From: Rhopalosiphum padi
Lineage: Eukaryota > Arthropoda > Insecta > Hemiptera > Aphididae
Reading direction: 5' to 3'
Assembly: GCF_020882245.1 (NCBI RefSeq)
Contig: NC_083599.1
Location: forward strand, 57,996,748-58,060,747
DNA: 64,000 nt
Below, piece after piece: positions 23,426 through 36,400 of this stretch; the first letter of the stretch is position 1; each line of letters starts with the position of its first letter. A program made the position numbers and the translations under genes. The notes under the pieces were generated by a model. That model was not told the origin of the DNA, did no database searches, and saw only the letters and a program-made list of their open reading frames with translations.

Positions 23426-25951
23426 CCAGTGATATTAGGTTTTCAGCTCGGAAAAATTCCTACCTAGCTGAATTTTGGTACACACCTTTATGACATCGTT
23501 GTAAACAACGGGTGAAAAGTCGCCATCTGTATCATGTACGTGTCAAAAGTCTCGAAATTGGTCTTTTTTTGAATATATCGCTTTTTATGAGTCGTACAAT
23601 AAAAATTTCTAGTTATAAATTGTAGAGGAAGTAATTATCTACAAAAAAGGTCTTATGACATTTTCACGGAAAAGTTATATTTTTCGCGTTTTTTTTTTTT
23701 TTTCGTATGGCGTATGTAGTTCGAGAGTAAGCCCGAAGGCCTACTAGGTAGGTTTTTCGCGTTATAAGGCCATCAAAATGTACACTTTTAATGAAATAGG
23801 AATTTTTTGATAAAAACAAGTAGCCTTTACGTTAATATATCGCTTTATACTGGTTGTACAAAAAAAATTTTCATACAAAAACTGTAGAGGACAAAATTAT
23901 CTATTAGATGGTTATACATATTATATCCAACCGCACTTGCGGTGTACGAATTTTAACGTTTACCGTACAAAATTACGATAATATTATATATTATTATGTA
24001 TGCATATAATATATTAATATAATAACGATAATAAGAATGCATTTGTTTCCACACCACCATTGAGGTAGAAGCACGGCACGTTTTTTTTTTTTATAGTTCC
24101 CCAGTAGGTTTAATCCGTGTAGTCGACAATTATATTATCAAATTAAAGTTATCTAATAGTCAAAACAAAGTAATTAATATTACATTTTAATTATTATTAA
24201 TCATCAACTTCGCACTATAGTCTTCTTGCATTTCTTCATTGATTTCATTAGGGATTGCTCGATTACCATATCACCCCAGGTTCCACAACTAAATTTACTA
24301 CTGCGTCTAATTATAAAAAATCCGTCGGTACATTTTTTAAACGACTGTTCATCCATATTATTTTTTAATTTGAGAATATCCTATAGATATAAACGAGCAG
24401 ATTTTGCATACAAAAAATGTCCAGAAGCGTGGAAAAAAGAAACATTTTTTTTCATAGCATTCAAGTGTCCGTCCCAATTTCCTAGTCTTTCAGATCTAAT
24501 AAAATCTTTAACTATAGATACCATTTAAAAATATTGTACCCATAACTTTGCCGTTGGTCCTCGATTTTGTATTTTTTCCAAAATACCATTGAACTGTTCT
24601 ATATATGGTTGAAGTATAGCGCTAGAACCTTTTACATCTTCATATGAAACATTTTGTGCAATTATTTGTTCAATATAACTTTTTATATATTCGTCAGTAT
24701 GGTCATCGATTTTTATATCTTTAGCAAAAACTGTCGATAACGCTAAATGCTGTAATATGTGACTCAAAATGTCTATCGTCTCTTTCATTGCTAGTGTTTT
24801 TCAACGTTTGTAATCCACGCTCGACATTTATAGTTTCGCTAACCGAAAGCGAGGTTTTACAAATAAATCAATTACCCGCCATTTAGTAGGCTATGTAATA
24901 TAAACTTACGAATAAGCAGTACTTATAATATTATATTATAAATAAATTCAAAACTCGCAAGAACAATATTCACAATGAACACGTGACGACGTTCGTGCGG
25001 ACCAAACACAACTAAATAGTTAACTACTGAAGTACTGGAGGTGTAGATTTCTTTCTGACTGCGGTGTCCTTTTTCGCATCTTTGGGTTTCTTGAGATCAG
25101 ATGGCTGTTTAGGCCTTTGAAGTTTGGGTTTTGACGTTTCACCGTCAAAATTCCGTGTTTCTTCGATTTGTTTGACTATCTCTTTGACTGATGTGTCATC
25201 TGGTTTAGCCTTAATCATAATGATAGGATAAACGTACTTACGTAGGGTGGAAAAGATTTATTTGGTATGTTTCTTAGTTTTAAAAAGCCGTGAGTCTTAA
25301 TGGGTTTCAAGAAGAACCGGTGGAAACTATTCCCACTACTGAAGTACTATACTGTACACGTGCAGCGAACATAACTTTACTATGATAATATAATTGTTAA
25401 CTACATGGATTAAACTTACTGGGGAACCATAAAAAAAAAAACGTGCCGTGCTTCTACCTCAATAGTGGTGTGGAAACGAATGCATTCTTATTATCGTTAT
25501 TATTTAACCATATCTTATAGATAGTTTTGTCCTCTACAGTTTATGTATGAAAAATGTTTTTGTACAACCAGTATAAACCGATATATTAACGCAAAGGCTA
25601 CTTGTTTTTAGCAAAAAATTCATATTTCATTAAAAGTGTACATTTTGATGGCCTTATAACGCAAAAACTATAACTTTTACGTGGAAATGTCATAAGACCT
25701 TTTTTGTAGATAATTACTTCCTCTATACAATTTATAACTAGAATTTTTTATTGTACGACTCATAAAAAGCGATATATTAAAAAAAAGGCCAATTTCGTGA
25801 CCTTTGACCTCGAATAACCTTTGACGCGTACATGATACAGATGGCGACTTTTCACACGTTGTTTACAACGATGTCATAAAGGTGTGTACCAAAATTCAGC
25901 TAAGTGGGAATTTTTCCGAGCTTGACCCCTTTTTTCGTCTAATATCACTGG
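23426..25951. mobile_element. DNA transposon with 0.6-0.7 kb terminal inverted repeats
   Basis: CCAGTGATATTAG at the left end matches CTAATATCACTGG at the right. The inverted similarity runs inward through 23,426-24,141 and 25,382-25,951, including blocks such as ACACCTTTATGACATCGTTG, CTTTTTATGAGTCGTACAAT, TGATGGCCTTATAACG and AGTTCCCCAGTAGGTTTAAT. The left arm has extra insertions (about 80 bp near 23,690-23,760). The unique centre of about 1.2 kb carries a broken minus-strand gene. No convincing target duplication was found, so the superfamily is unassigned. Confidence 0.75.
24190..25218 (-). pseudogene. Broken gene inside the long-TIR transposon
   Basis: The upstream piece (25024-25218) is Lys/Pro rich. 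The main piece starts MKETIDILSHILQHLALSTV (24,788) and reaches PTAKLWVQYF, where TAA interrupts at 24,525. It continues in the same frame with MVSIVKDFIRSERLGNWDGH, FFHASGHFLYAKSARLYL, another stop, then KNNMDEQSFKKCTDGFF and WGDMVIEQSLMKSMKK. From memory, the blocks WVQYF...GNW..HL and FFHASGHFLYAKSA.LYL recur in an abundant uncharacterised arthropod protein group. Two in-frame stops show it is dead. The function is unknown; presence between long inverted repeats suggests a transposon-borne gene. It could also be captured sequence. Confidence 0.5.
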
Positions 25952-26077
25952 ACTATTAGATGATTATATTGGTTTAATAATAATTATGTCAACACAAGAT
26001 ACTTATAAAGATAATAAGCATATCATATTCAAATGTAGCCTGTAGGTATATATGTATGTATTGTATATACTATAGAG

Positions 26078-26384
26078 CGGGGATCACCAACTGGCGGACC
26101 GCGAACATCTTTTACAGACCCTTATCCCCGGAGTAAATTTTAAAATTTTTATAATATTAATATAAATAAATAAAAATTATAAGTGTGGCATATAAAATTT
26201 ATATTACGACAAAAAAATTTAATTAATCTGTATTGAACAAATGAATAATTAAATCAATATAAATACTAATTTAAAAAAAACGTATTTATTAACGTGTGTA
26301 AATTATTGAAACATTTGAAACTGTTATAGGGACTGCGGCCAAATTTCAAAACGGACCTCCATAAAAATTAATTGGTGACCCCTG
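26078..26384. mobile_element. hAT-type MITE, 307 bp
   Basis: The left end CGGGGATCACCAA and right end TTGGTGACCCCTG are near-perfect inverted repeats. They are flanked by CTATAGAG (26070-26077) and CTATAGAA (26385-26392), an 8 bp target duplication with one mismatch. This fits a non-autonomous hAT element. No coding sequence inside. Confidence 0.75.
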
Positions 26385-26392
26385 CTATAGAA

Positions 26393-28500
26393 TATAGATA
26401 ATAAGCGTGAAAGTATCACTTACGACTTGATTGATTTACTTGTCAACAGTTTACTACGAAGATAAATAACATAGGTCGGTATTATATACGTAATAGATTA
26501 TAGATATATTTAATTTGCCACAACTGTACTGGCTGAAAGATATCAGAGAACACGAGTCCGTAAAAAAAAATATTTCTAGATAAAAGAAAAATATAAAATG
26601 TGTACGATACATCGCGGTGAAACCAAAACGCATAATTTTATAGCTTTTTCGCTCTGCAGCAGATTGTAAAATCAATATTGTACGTATAGCCGCCGCGCCG
26701 CAGAGTGTTATTGGCATCGAATTATTTAGTTCAGTATGTCTACACGAGAAGACACATAATTACGATATTTGAGTTTTTTTTAAATAGATTAGAAAATATA
26801 TATACATGTCGTAGGCAAAATAGAGTTCAAGATATTTAGTAAAATATTTAAATTTGTAGGTATAATAATTAATATGATGTGCCTATTTAATGAATAATTC
26901 AATTCTATATTAATTTTAATCGGCTTGGATTATTTATTAATTGTCATTATTGAAGACAGCTTAAAATAAAAAAAAAATTGCGTATTACAAGGTAAATTGT
27001 ATTTTTTTTATACAAGTACACAATATTATATACCTAGTACCTTGCTGTGTACAATTATATTAATTATTTATAAGTAATTTTTATAGATGTTGATATGATG
27101 GGGACATTGTACGATACGTATTGGACGATGACCAAATGGAATATTCGATGAATAATACCCACGTAGTTTTTTTTGTATTTTAACATAATAATATTATTGA
27201 TGATTATTAATTCCCAAACACATGTTAACTTTATTTCATATTATCATAATAAAAATGAACCATTAAATATAGTTTTAAAAAAAACATAATATTAGATATA
27301 TCGTATGTATAAGTTCTATCATATCTTATCAAATATTTTAATAAAAAAAGTAATATAATATTGAAGTAGATTTGCTATATTCGTTATTATCTCCTGCAGG
27401 AGGCGCGTATGTTTATAAACGCGTGTGTCGTCGGAATGCGTTTATTTAAACTTTATCTTATAGAATATTATAATGAAAATCTATACGATTTAATGTTATT
27501 TACAACGATTGGATGTCAACGATCGTGAATAATATTAGAATATAACATTGTCACAAAAACCATTACCCGAAACACGTTATCGTTATAGTGTCGGACTATG
27601 CGTTTATGCCCAACACAGCAGCTAATGGACGGGACGGGTAGGTATTGAAAAACACGTTTAGCAGAAAACAAATTGACGATAAATAAAATGTGAGTGGTGT
27701 CATAGCGAAAATTAAATCAATTATCGTCTAATAAAATGTTTAAAAACATTCCTCTCGCGTTAAGACCTAAACTCTAAAGTGTTATACGTTAAAAATTAAT
27801 CTCGATTCAATGTTGCTCGTGATCCCTCCAATACTTCGTATAGAGCGTAGGACTTCACAGTTACTATATTATATTAATTATAAACAGCGCAAATTAAATA
27901 ATATTATTTAGTATGTACTATATAATAGCTATAAAAACATATTTTAATAGGCACCTGCCATTTATTTGAAATACAAACTATACAGTTGTATGCTAATTAA
28001 TTCAATTAATTAATTGAACGCTATATATAAATAAAAAATAAAATATTCGGAAATACCACGAAAAATGCAATTGAAAAATTATGTTTTAAATTTTGAGTAA
28101 GAAAAAATGTATAATTTATTTAATCAGAAAAAACATTCAAGTTACTAACTATATTATAACACATCGAGTAGCAAAACTTTTTCTATCGACTTCTACCGTA
28201 TTTTTATAGTGAATATTTGAAAACTAGTTGATTATTAATTATTTAATGACGGCGATACTTTAGAAGTTCTAAACTTTCAACCACTAAGTATAAATGTACA
28301 ATTTTTCAATTAATAAAACAATTGTTTTTTTTTTTTTTTTAACAATCGTTATAAATAAAATTATAATATTATATAAAATCTTGTCTTTAAAGGACGAACG
28401 ATTTTATCCAAACACATTTTACGAACGAAAAACCACAAAAGAAAAATAATTCCACTCACATTACCGATATTATTTTTTCCGTCAATCCGAACGCAGCAGG
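26393..28500. other. AT-rich intergenic DNA
   Basis: No supported gene. The minus-strand 87-codon frame at 26454-26717 has no family features. A good acceptor-like sequence (TCTCCTGCAG) at 27,390-27,399 opens a short plus-strand frame discussed among the findings. Confidence 0.4.
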
Positions 28501-28524
28501 GTGTGCAACTGGAAATCTATAGGT

Positions 28525-28530
28525 TTTATT
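28525..28530 (-). terminator. Candidate poly-A signal of the tubulin gene
   Basis: AATAAA on the minus strand, about 360 bases beyond the tubulin stop codon. It is the clearest canonical signal downstream of the gene. Confidence 0.4.
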
Positions 28531-28890
28531 CGTATGTCTTATATTATAATCTATACATTTATGTGTTATACCGATTTATCGTATTATCACAGTGTTCGAT
28601 CGCCGTTATCCGTCACGCATAATACACACACAAGACGAGTGGTGTCATAATACACCTCGGCGAGTTTTTTTTTTCAAATTCTTATCTCGTCGTACCGATA
28701 AAAATATAGTTAAAAACAATAAAACCTATAATAATAATAATAATAAAAATAACGTACACGAACGAATATATATATTATTTCGATGTCTAAGACACGTGTG
28801 ATGAAAGTATATTATTTATAGTGTTAACAACGACGACGACAACAGCGGTAGTGTACGTATACATATATATATATATATGTAAAAAACGAG

Positions 28891-31736
28891 TCATATCTCT
28901 TCGCCGGCCTCGCCGTCGTCCTCGGTCGAGTCCATGCCCACCTCCTCGTAGTCCTTCTCGAGCGCCGCCAAGTCCTCCCTGGCCTCGGAAAACTCGCCCT
29001 CCTCCATGCCCTCGCCGACGTACCAGTGGACGAACGCCCGTTTCGCGTACATCAGGTCGAACTTGTGGTCGAGCCGGGCCCACGCCTCGGCGATGGCCGT
29101 CGTGTTGGACAACATGCACACGGCCCGCTGGACCTTGGCCAGATCGCCGCCCGGCACCACGGTTGGCGGCTGATAGTTGATGCCCACCTTGAACCCGGTC
29201 GGGCACCAGTCGACGAACACGATGGTCCGCTTGGTCTTGATGGTGGCGATCGCCGCGTTCACGTCCTTGGGCACCACGTCGCCGCGGTACAGCATGCAGC
29301 ACGCCATGTACTTGCCGTGCCGCGGGTCGCACTTCACCATCTGGTTGGCCGGTTCGAAGCACGCGTTGGTGATTTCGGCCACGGACAGCTGCTCGTGGTA
29401 CGCCTTCTCCGCCGATATGACCGGCGCGTACGTGGCCAGCGGGAAGTGTATGCGCGGGTACGGCACCAGGTTCGTCTGGAACTCGGTCAGGTCGACGTTC
29501 AGCGCGCCGTCGAACCGCAGCGACGCGGTGATGGACGACACGATCTGCCCGATCAGCCGGTTCAGGTTCGTGTACGTGGGCCGCTCGATGTCCAGGTTCC
29601 GGCGGCATATGTCGTAGATGGCCTCGTTGTCCACCATGAACGCGCAGTCCGAGTGCTCGAGCGTGGTGTGCGTGGTCAGCACCGAGTTGTACGGTTCCAC
29701 GACGGCCGTCGATACCTGTGTAACGAGATTATTAGTGTTATATATGATGATATATGTTATATATGATGATGATGATGATGATATTGAGTTCGACGACATG
29801 ATAAATACTACGCTTTTGTCAATCGGTGTGAAAACGGGGGTGGAAAGGGTGAGGGGGTGATTTCCTTTGAACCGTTTATTCAAAAACACTACTAACGACA
29901 TGTTAATGATTTCTTCGTTTCTATAATATTATATATTCTCGAGGACTGTTTTTTTATCCGCTTACAGATTTATCGAATTATTGTTTTACGATCGGAAAGC
30001 AAAATATTACAATTTTAATTTAATATCTTGTTATATAAATATTTATATATTATTATTAATATTTATTTTTTAAACGGCGAGTAAAACAACGATTTTATAG
30101 AAATATATACACTTATGTAATTAAAAATAATACGATAAACACACTCGAGGGCTATTGTAAAGGTGATCGGTACTCACTTGGGGCGCCGGGTAAATGGCAA
30201 ACTCCAGTTTGCTCTTCTTTCCGTAATCGGTGCTGAGCCGTTCCATGAGCAGTGACGCGAAACCGGAACCGGTGCCGCCACCAAACGAGTGGAATATCAA
30301 AAACCCTTGAAGTCCGGTGCACTGATCGGCTAACTTCCTGATTCGGTCCAGCACTAGGTCGACGATTTCTTTGCCGATTGTGTAATGGCCGCGGGCATAG
30401 TTGTTGGCCGCGTCTTCTTTGCCGGTGATCAGTTGCTCCGGATGGAATAGTTGTCGGTACGTTCCGGTTCTCACTTCGTCTGCACAAACGCATAATAATA
30501 CACCATCATACACCACGCGAAAAATCGAAATAATAATAAGTCTAAATGCATTTTTTTTTTCCATTGGCAGGTAAAATGTATTATTAGTACTATAACGGTC
30601 AAAAAATTAATTATAATTATTTGTTAATTTCTATGCTGTTCACAATATAATACATACAAAAGCTAACACTAAATTTGTTCTAAATAGTTAAATTGTAATC
30701 ATGTCTTTGTCACATTTAATTTGCTAGTCTAAATAAAAAAAACCCAAAGTTATAGTTAGTATTTTTTAAATTCAATTTACATAGCTATTTTTCTCATTGC
30801 AAAAGTAAGTTATTTTCAAATTTCAATTATACTTATATTAATATTTGAACGTTAAAAATAAAATATAATACAAAACTATATATTTAAAACTGATGACATA
30901 CAAAATACAATTTACTAATATAATATATTGTGCAATGTATAATAATAATTTCCCCAGTTGTTATTGTGCTTATACATCTACTATAAACTATTGAACATTT
31001 ATTTTGCTTAATACCGTAAAAAACAAACAACAAAAACCCGTAAAATAAGTGGAAACGTCCTCTTTTAATGAAAAAAAAATGTACACTTACCAACGACAGT
31101 CGGTTCGAGGTCTATGAAAACGGCGCGGGGGACGTGTTTTCCGGCGCCGGTTTCGCTGAAAAACGTGTTAAAACTGTCATCTCCACTGCCCACAGACTTG
31201 TCGGATGGCATCTGTCCGTCCGGTTGGATACCATGTTCTAGACAGTACAGTTCCCAGCACGCGTTGCCGATCTGAACTCCGGCTTGACCTACGTGTACGG
31301 ATATACATTCACGCTGGAAATAATAACGAAATTACATCAATAAATTTACGCAATTGACATAATATTATAATGCCGTTTCACGCGATTCGTTTGGTTTTCA
31401 AAAGTCGATCGCTTTGCTCACCATACTCGGTGTTAAGAAGCTGGTATGTGTCGTGAAAACGAAACGGTGAGCGCATGATCGCCGTTTAACAACAATATTA
31501 TTATACGATGCAATTATTGTATAATAATAATATAGTCGAGCCCTTTCATACGGCGGCGCGGCAGCCGACGGGTTTGCGTTGCCACACCACCGCCGCAGCC
31601 GCCACCGCCGTGGACCATTAAATTTAACGATGAGTACATCTACCAGTTAGCATATAATTAAGTACCTATATACTGTACCATGTTAAAATATTATGTCTAT
31701 ATTAATTAATCAAATCAGAACAATTGTGCTTACCAT
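28891..31736 (-). CDS. Alpha-tubulin, complete, four coding exons, 450 aa
   Basis: Alpha subunit of the tubulin heterodimer, the GTP-binding building block of microtubules. Coding pieces on the minus strand: ATG alone (31734-31736), 31091-31313, 30178-30479 and 28891-29715, all with GT/AG borders. The sum is 1,353 bases, exactly the family's usual 450 codons plus stop. Visible landmarks: the MREC start used in tubulin mRNA autoregulation, MPSDK with the acetylatable Lys40, GGGTGSG (nucleotide-binding loop), and GALNVDLTEFQ carrying the catalytic Glu of alpha subunits. The C-terminal tail is unusual: MDSTEDDGEAGEEI, shorter in acid repeats than common isotypes and ending in Ile, not Tyr. The last exon is strongly GC-rich compared with its flanks. 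A second ATG-only exon at 33497-33499 may serve as an alternative start. Confidence 0.95.
31734..31736 (-). promoter_or_regulatory. Proximal ATG-only first coding exon of tubulin
   Basis: CAATCATG followed directly by GTAAGC on the minus strand. The next exon starts at codon 2 (CGT GAA TGT). A first exon ending right after ATG is common in insect alpha-tubulin genes. The transcription start lies somewhere above 31,737. Confidence 0.75.
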
Positions 31737-33490
31737 GATTGAAATAAATTTCAGAACGAATTCAATTTAATAACGAAATAACTAAATTAATAATACAGAA
31801 ACGATCGCGAGATTAATGAAAACGCGTTACTCGAAACCAAAACGTAATTAAACAAAAACGGTTGTCAAGGAAATACAACGGTTTTTAAAAACATACCATA
31901 CAAATTAATTATTTACACGGCCAGTACTCAGTATACGGAGTTAATTTATATAATTTATATTTGCGATAATTTAAAACACATGCCGTTACACTACGAGAAT
32001 ATGACATTTTTAAATATGACTTCAATGTACAATTGACAAATCCTAGTGGTACGGACATATTTTATTCCCGTACGCATTGCCATACACGTCATAATTTATA
32101 TAATAATTAAGTATTATTATTGTACAAATTTGTGGCGCTTAATAAATTAATAAAGCTTTTGATAGATATTGAAATGTTGAGAAATTAATTGTATAATATG
32201 TATCAATAATATTAATGACTTATTTATTGACATAAAAATAATAACGTTAAGTAATATTAACGTATTTTAAGATATTTGCATTAAAAATTGTTTTTTAGTA
32301 AAGTGTAAAAAATAATTTATTAAATAATATTTATCAATTAAAAATAGTATAAGATAATTTATCAATTTAAGACGTTAAAATTAAAATAATAAAAAAATAC
32401 GTTTTTTTTATTGTCTCGCGAATTAGTAGGTAATAACCGTTGTATTTTTATATTTTTATGTGTATATTAAAATATAAGAAAATAATTATTAAGTATACTT
32501 GATAAATTTATTTATTTCAATACAGAACGGCATTTCCGTGGATGTTGATATTATTTAATATATCTATTGAGATTTAATTATTTAATACTTAAACGATAAC
32601 CATTAATAAACATTGTTATAACTTCGAAATAAATCTTCACTGGTATAAATAATAAATAAAATAAATATTAAATTCAGATTTTAAGCGAAGTTATTGATTT
32701 ATATTTTACCCCACTTTATAGCAAAAATAATTAAATTTACAAAGAAAAAAAAATTGGTACATTGAAATAATATTTTTTTATTAGACGACTGTGCTAATAA
32801 AATCATGGCAACTAATATTGAAAAAGCAACAAATTTATTTAAGTGAAAATTAAAATTATTTAATTGGTTCTACAATACGTAAATGTGTAAAAGCAATTTA
32901 TTTTTACAATCATCTTAACGCATTTGACAAATTATTGATATTTAAAAAATTTAATTTTTTTATTTCAGTTATACCTAAATTTATTTTAAATATAAAATTG
33001 TAAATTATGAATTTTAATTATAACATTATATAAGTATAAAAAAATTAAATAGGATTAATCAAAATACTAACAGGAAAAAATGATATTATAATTCCATTTA
33101 AAAAAAAAATGTTACATTTAAAACACAATTAGGTACTATTTTATTTATAAAAATATAATAATAGTAGTAGTAGAGCTGTATAGTTGAATAGATTAAAACA
33201 AAAACATAAAATAATTGATACGCACATTTTTTTTCCGAAATAATTCAATGATTAAATTAAAAAAATAATTAGTTAATAATTTCGAGTGACTTTTTATTTT
33301 AAATGCGAACGTTAAATTAAAATTATTATACCCGAGACAAAGTGAATTATAAATAATTAAAGAAATAAAATATTGGCAAATTGAAAATTTAGCTTAGTAT
33401 AAAAATATTTAGTGGGCAGCGGCTAGTAATAATAGCAATTAAATATACGGCTTGGTGAATAATCCATTATAATGATAGAATAAAAAGGCT
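31737..33490. other. Upstream/intronic region of tubulin
   Basis: Extremely AT-rich, with no coding sequence. It would be 5' flank for the proximal start and intron for the distal start. A CpG-rich block with CCGCCGC repeats lies at 31,550-31,615, just inside the first intron. Confidence 0.5.
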
Positions 33491-33496
33491 ACTCAC

Positions 33497-33499
33497 CAT
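33497..33499 (-). promoter_or_regulatory. Possible distal alternative ATG-only exon of tubulin
   Basis: On the minus strand AAATAAAATG is followed by GTGAGTAG, a consensus donor in the same phase as the proximal exon. It would splice to the same acceptor at 31,313 and give the same protein from a second promoter. Confidence 0.5.
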
Positions 33500-36400
33500 T
33501 TTATTTGATTTTTTTATGAAACAGGTACGAAAAGAAAATTAATAAAATACAGGAAAACAAAATATTAATATGCGTGAACTGTGAAAAGTTGTAACAAAAA
33601 AAAAATTAAACGGAAAATATAAATGTTCGGAAAACGTGTGTTGACGTTACAACGTTCGTGCAAATAATGAATTTGGATTCCAAACGACGGACGGTCGCTA
33701 GACGGCCGTTGTCACGAGAAAATTCTATTGCCTTCTATAGCGACGCGTCACACTCAACGATGGATACGACAGATTTTAATATTGCAAATATTTTCAAAGA
33801 ATATTTATATCACCGCCAACGGAACTCGCTCATACAATAATATTATATATATATATATTATGACCGCCAATATAGTTGGTTTTTAAAATTCTCTCGATGT
33901 TTAAATTGACGCGCATTTTTACAATACTGCCAGTGGCGTAACCAGCATTTTATGAATTTTACTGTTGGCTAATAATTTGTTATATAGAGGAGACTTAACT
34001 AGGTTCCTTTATGAGTTTGATGTCGCGTATAGTATATTACACTGTGCCTATATATAATATCATTTTAGAATTTTACAACAATCTTCATACAAGTTACACT
34101 TGTCTTATACGTATTATTATAATACGTTCACAGAACAATAAAAGTATTTGAAATTTTCCTGAAATTTTTGTAAGACCCTCTTATAAAACCCGTTTTTATT
34201 GATGCTATACACAATATTGCAAGCCAATAGGTCCCAAACGCAAGTGGTAATAAATTCAGTAGAAAATTCACGTCATCAATCACAAATTTGATTAGGTATT
34301 ATGGATAATTATATCGTGTTGCCTATATTGGCACGAGTACGATGTAGTTGCTTAACCCGTGTGTTATTTTGTTATCTTATTATCAATAGCACAATATTTT
34401 TAACGTCGGTTAATTGCTTTAAATGTATTTTTAAACCTTATTATTGAAATATTCAAATCATAATTTTACGATGTCTAGCGTTTTGCATGCATATTATGTT
34501 GAAAATTCTTCCATACACATATTTAAATTTATTTTATTTTTAACTCCTATTAACATTATTATTTTAATTTAAATAGATATCATTTCTATTGTTTTTCAAA
34601 ACATCAATACATCTTCAATTTTGACATAAATTGTCAAGTCATCGAGTGCAATGTTATTATGACAATAAATGAACTGTGTAGTATTTCTGTTATCGGGATA
34701 AATATCAGCCACAAGTATGATATATGAGTAGCAAATTATTGGATTAAAAAAATTGACTGAACCTTTTTTATCCTTACACATAACCATAATATGACCACCG
34801 TTTCCGTGTTGACAAATTTGCCAACCGGGAGCATATATTATTATGTATTATGTTGCTATCTAAATCTGTAAAAAAAAAACAATTATAATAATAATTATGA
34901 CGAGGTGATCGGTTTATTGACATCGTTACAATTATTTTATCTATATATTACTAATGTACATAAAGACTAATAGACTATACAACTGAAACGATTAATTTAT
35001 TATTTTTACAAATAAAATACAAACAATCTGATAATTTTCGTTATATTTTTTTTTATTTAGTTTTTGTTGTAATATTTTATAAAAACCGTTTGTTAAATTC
35101 ACATGGTATTAAATTGTTTATTTTAGTAGCTATGTAAATGTAATATAATATTATTATTAGTTATTAGGTATATTTATATTAATATACTATATACTATATA
35201 ACTTTAAGCGTTTACCTTATTTAAAAATAAAATATTTCAGAACAATTCTTTTATCGTTTTTATTTACTTTAAATTCTGATCGGAATATATTGGCTTTACA
35301 ATAATGAGTGTTTTTTTAAATTAATTAAATTAATTTTTGTGCCTGAAAAAAAAATGCTTTAATCTTTAGCTTTTAGTGTGGTTTCGGGTAGAAAATCGTA
35401 TCTAGTTGAGGAGTTCAACAGCAAAAAGCTATAGAATTAAATACAAGATACCATGTAAATATAAGTTGTTCTCTTAGAAATTTGAAAATATTGAAATGTT
35501 TATGCAACAATTTTTTTTTGTAAACATTTCAAGTTAAAATTTTGATAAAATTAGATATAATATGCTGGTATGGGGATGCAGCCTGTGTTTTTACAGTCTT
35601 AGACTTATTCGCAGTATGAAAAATATATATCTATACAAGTTATATTATCATAAATTCATAAAACATTATTCGAACGGTATACTATTATATCAGCGTGATG
35701 GACTAATGCCCAAGATATAGGTACCGTCAATTCCGATTATTTCACATTATTTAAACGATCTGTACCTATATTATAAACAGCGGCATCGTTCTCATTTAAA
35801 TACCGTTTAGAACGTTGCACTACAGTATCACTATATACCAGTACATGTATACATACTTTTATCAACTACCTACCTGTAAAATGTGTATTTATTCATTCGT
35901 TTAATACGACTCGATTATATAATTATGTACTAGTATTATTATGTATAATAATAATTTATACACCTGTCATATTATATATTGTGTGATACAGCGAAGTACG
36001 CGGTCTGTATAATGTGAAAAATATGTCGTTATTATCGAAATGACAGTTTATAAGTGGACTGTCGCAGTAGGTAGTATCTATGCTCTCTGTTCGTTGCAAA
36101 ATAGCGTATGTTGATTTGAAAAAAAATTAACATACATACCTACTCTATTTATGGGTTGTTCTGAGACTTGTTCGCGGGGAAGATTGAATAAATCAATTAT
36201 TATAATACGGTGAAACATAATTGAACGTTACATTTTTTATTTACATTCACTGATCATTGTATACTTGCAACTTGTGAAGTAAAATTGATAAAAACTTAAC
36301 GGGTTTTAACTGTGTGGAATTTAAGATACATAGGTAAAAGTTACAAATTAGATTTGATTTTATTAATTATTATATTGTACGTACATATTGCCATATTGGT

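Noticed and set aside
24226..24528. 100-codon plus-strand frame inside the long-TIR element.
   Set aside because: It is the antisense shadow of the minus-strand gene whose conserved blocks I can read.
28787..29766. Long open frames opposite and out of frame with the tubulin exon, on both strands (up to 273 codons).
   Set aside because: They are Arg/Pro/Gly-rich shadows of the GC-rich tubulin coding exon and have no independent features.
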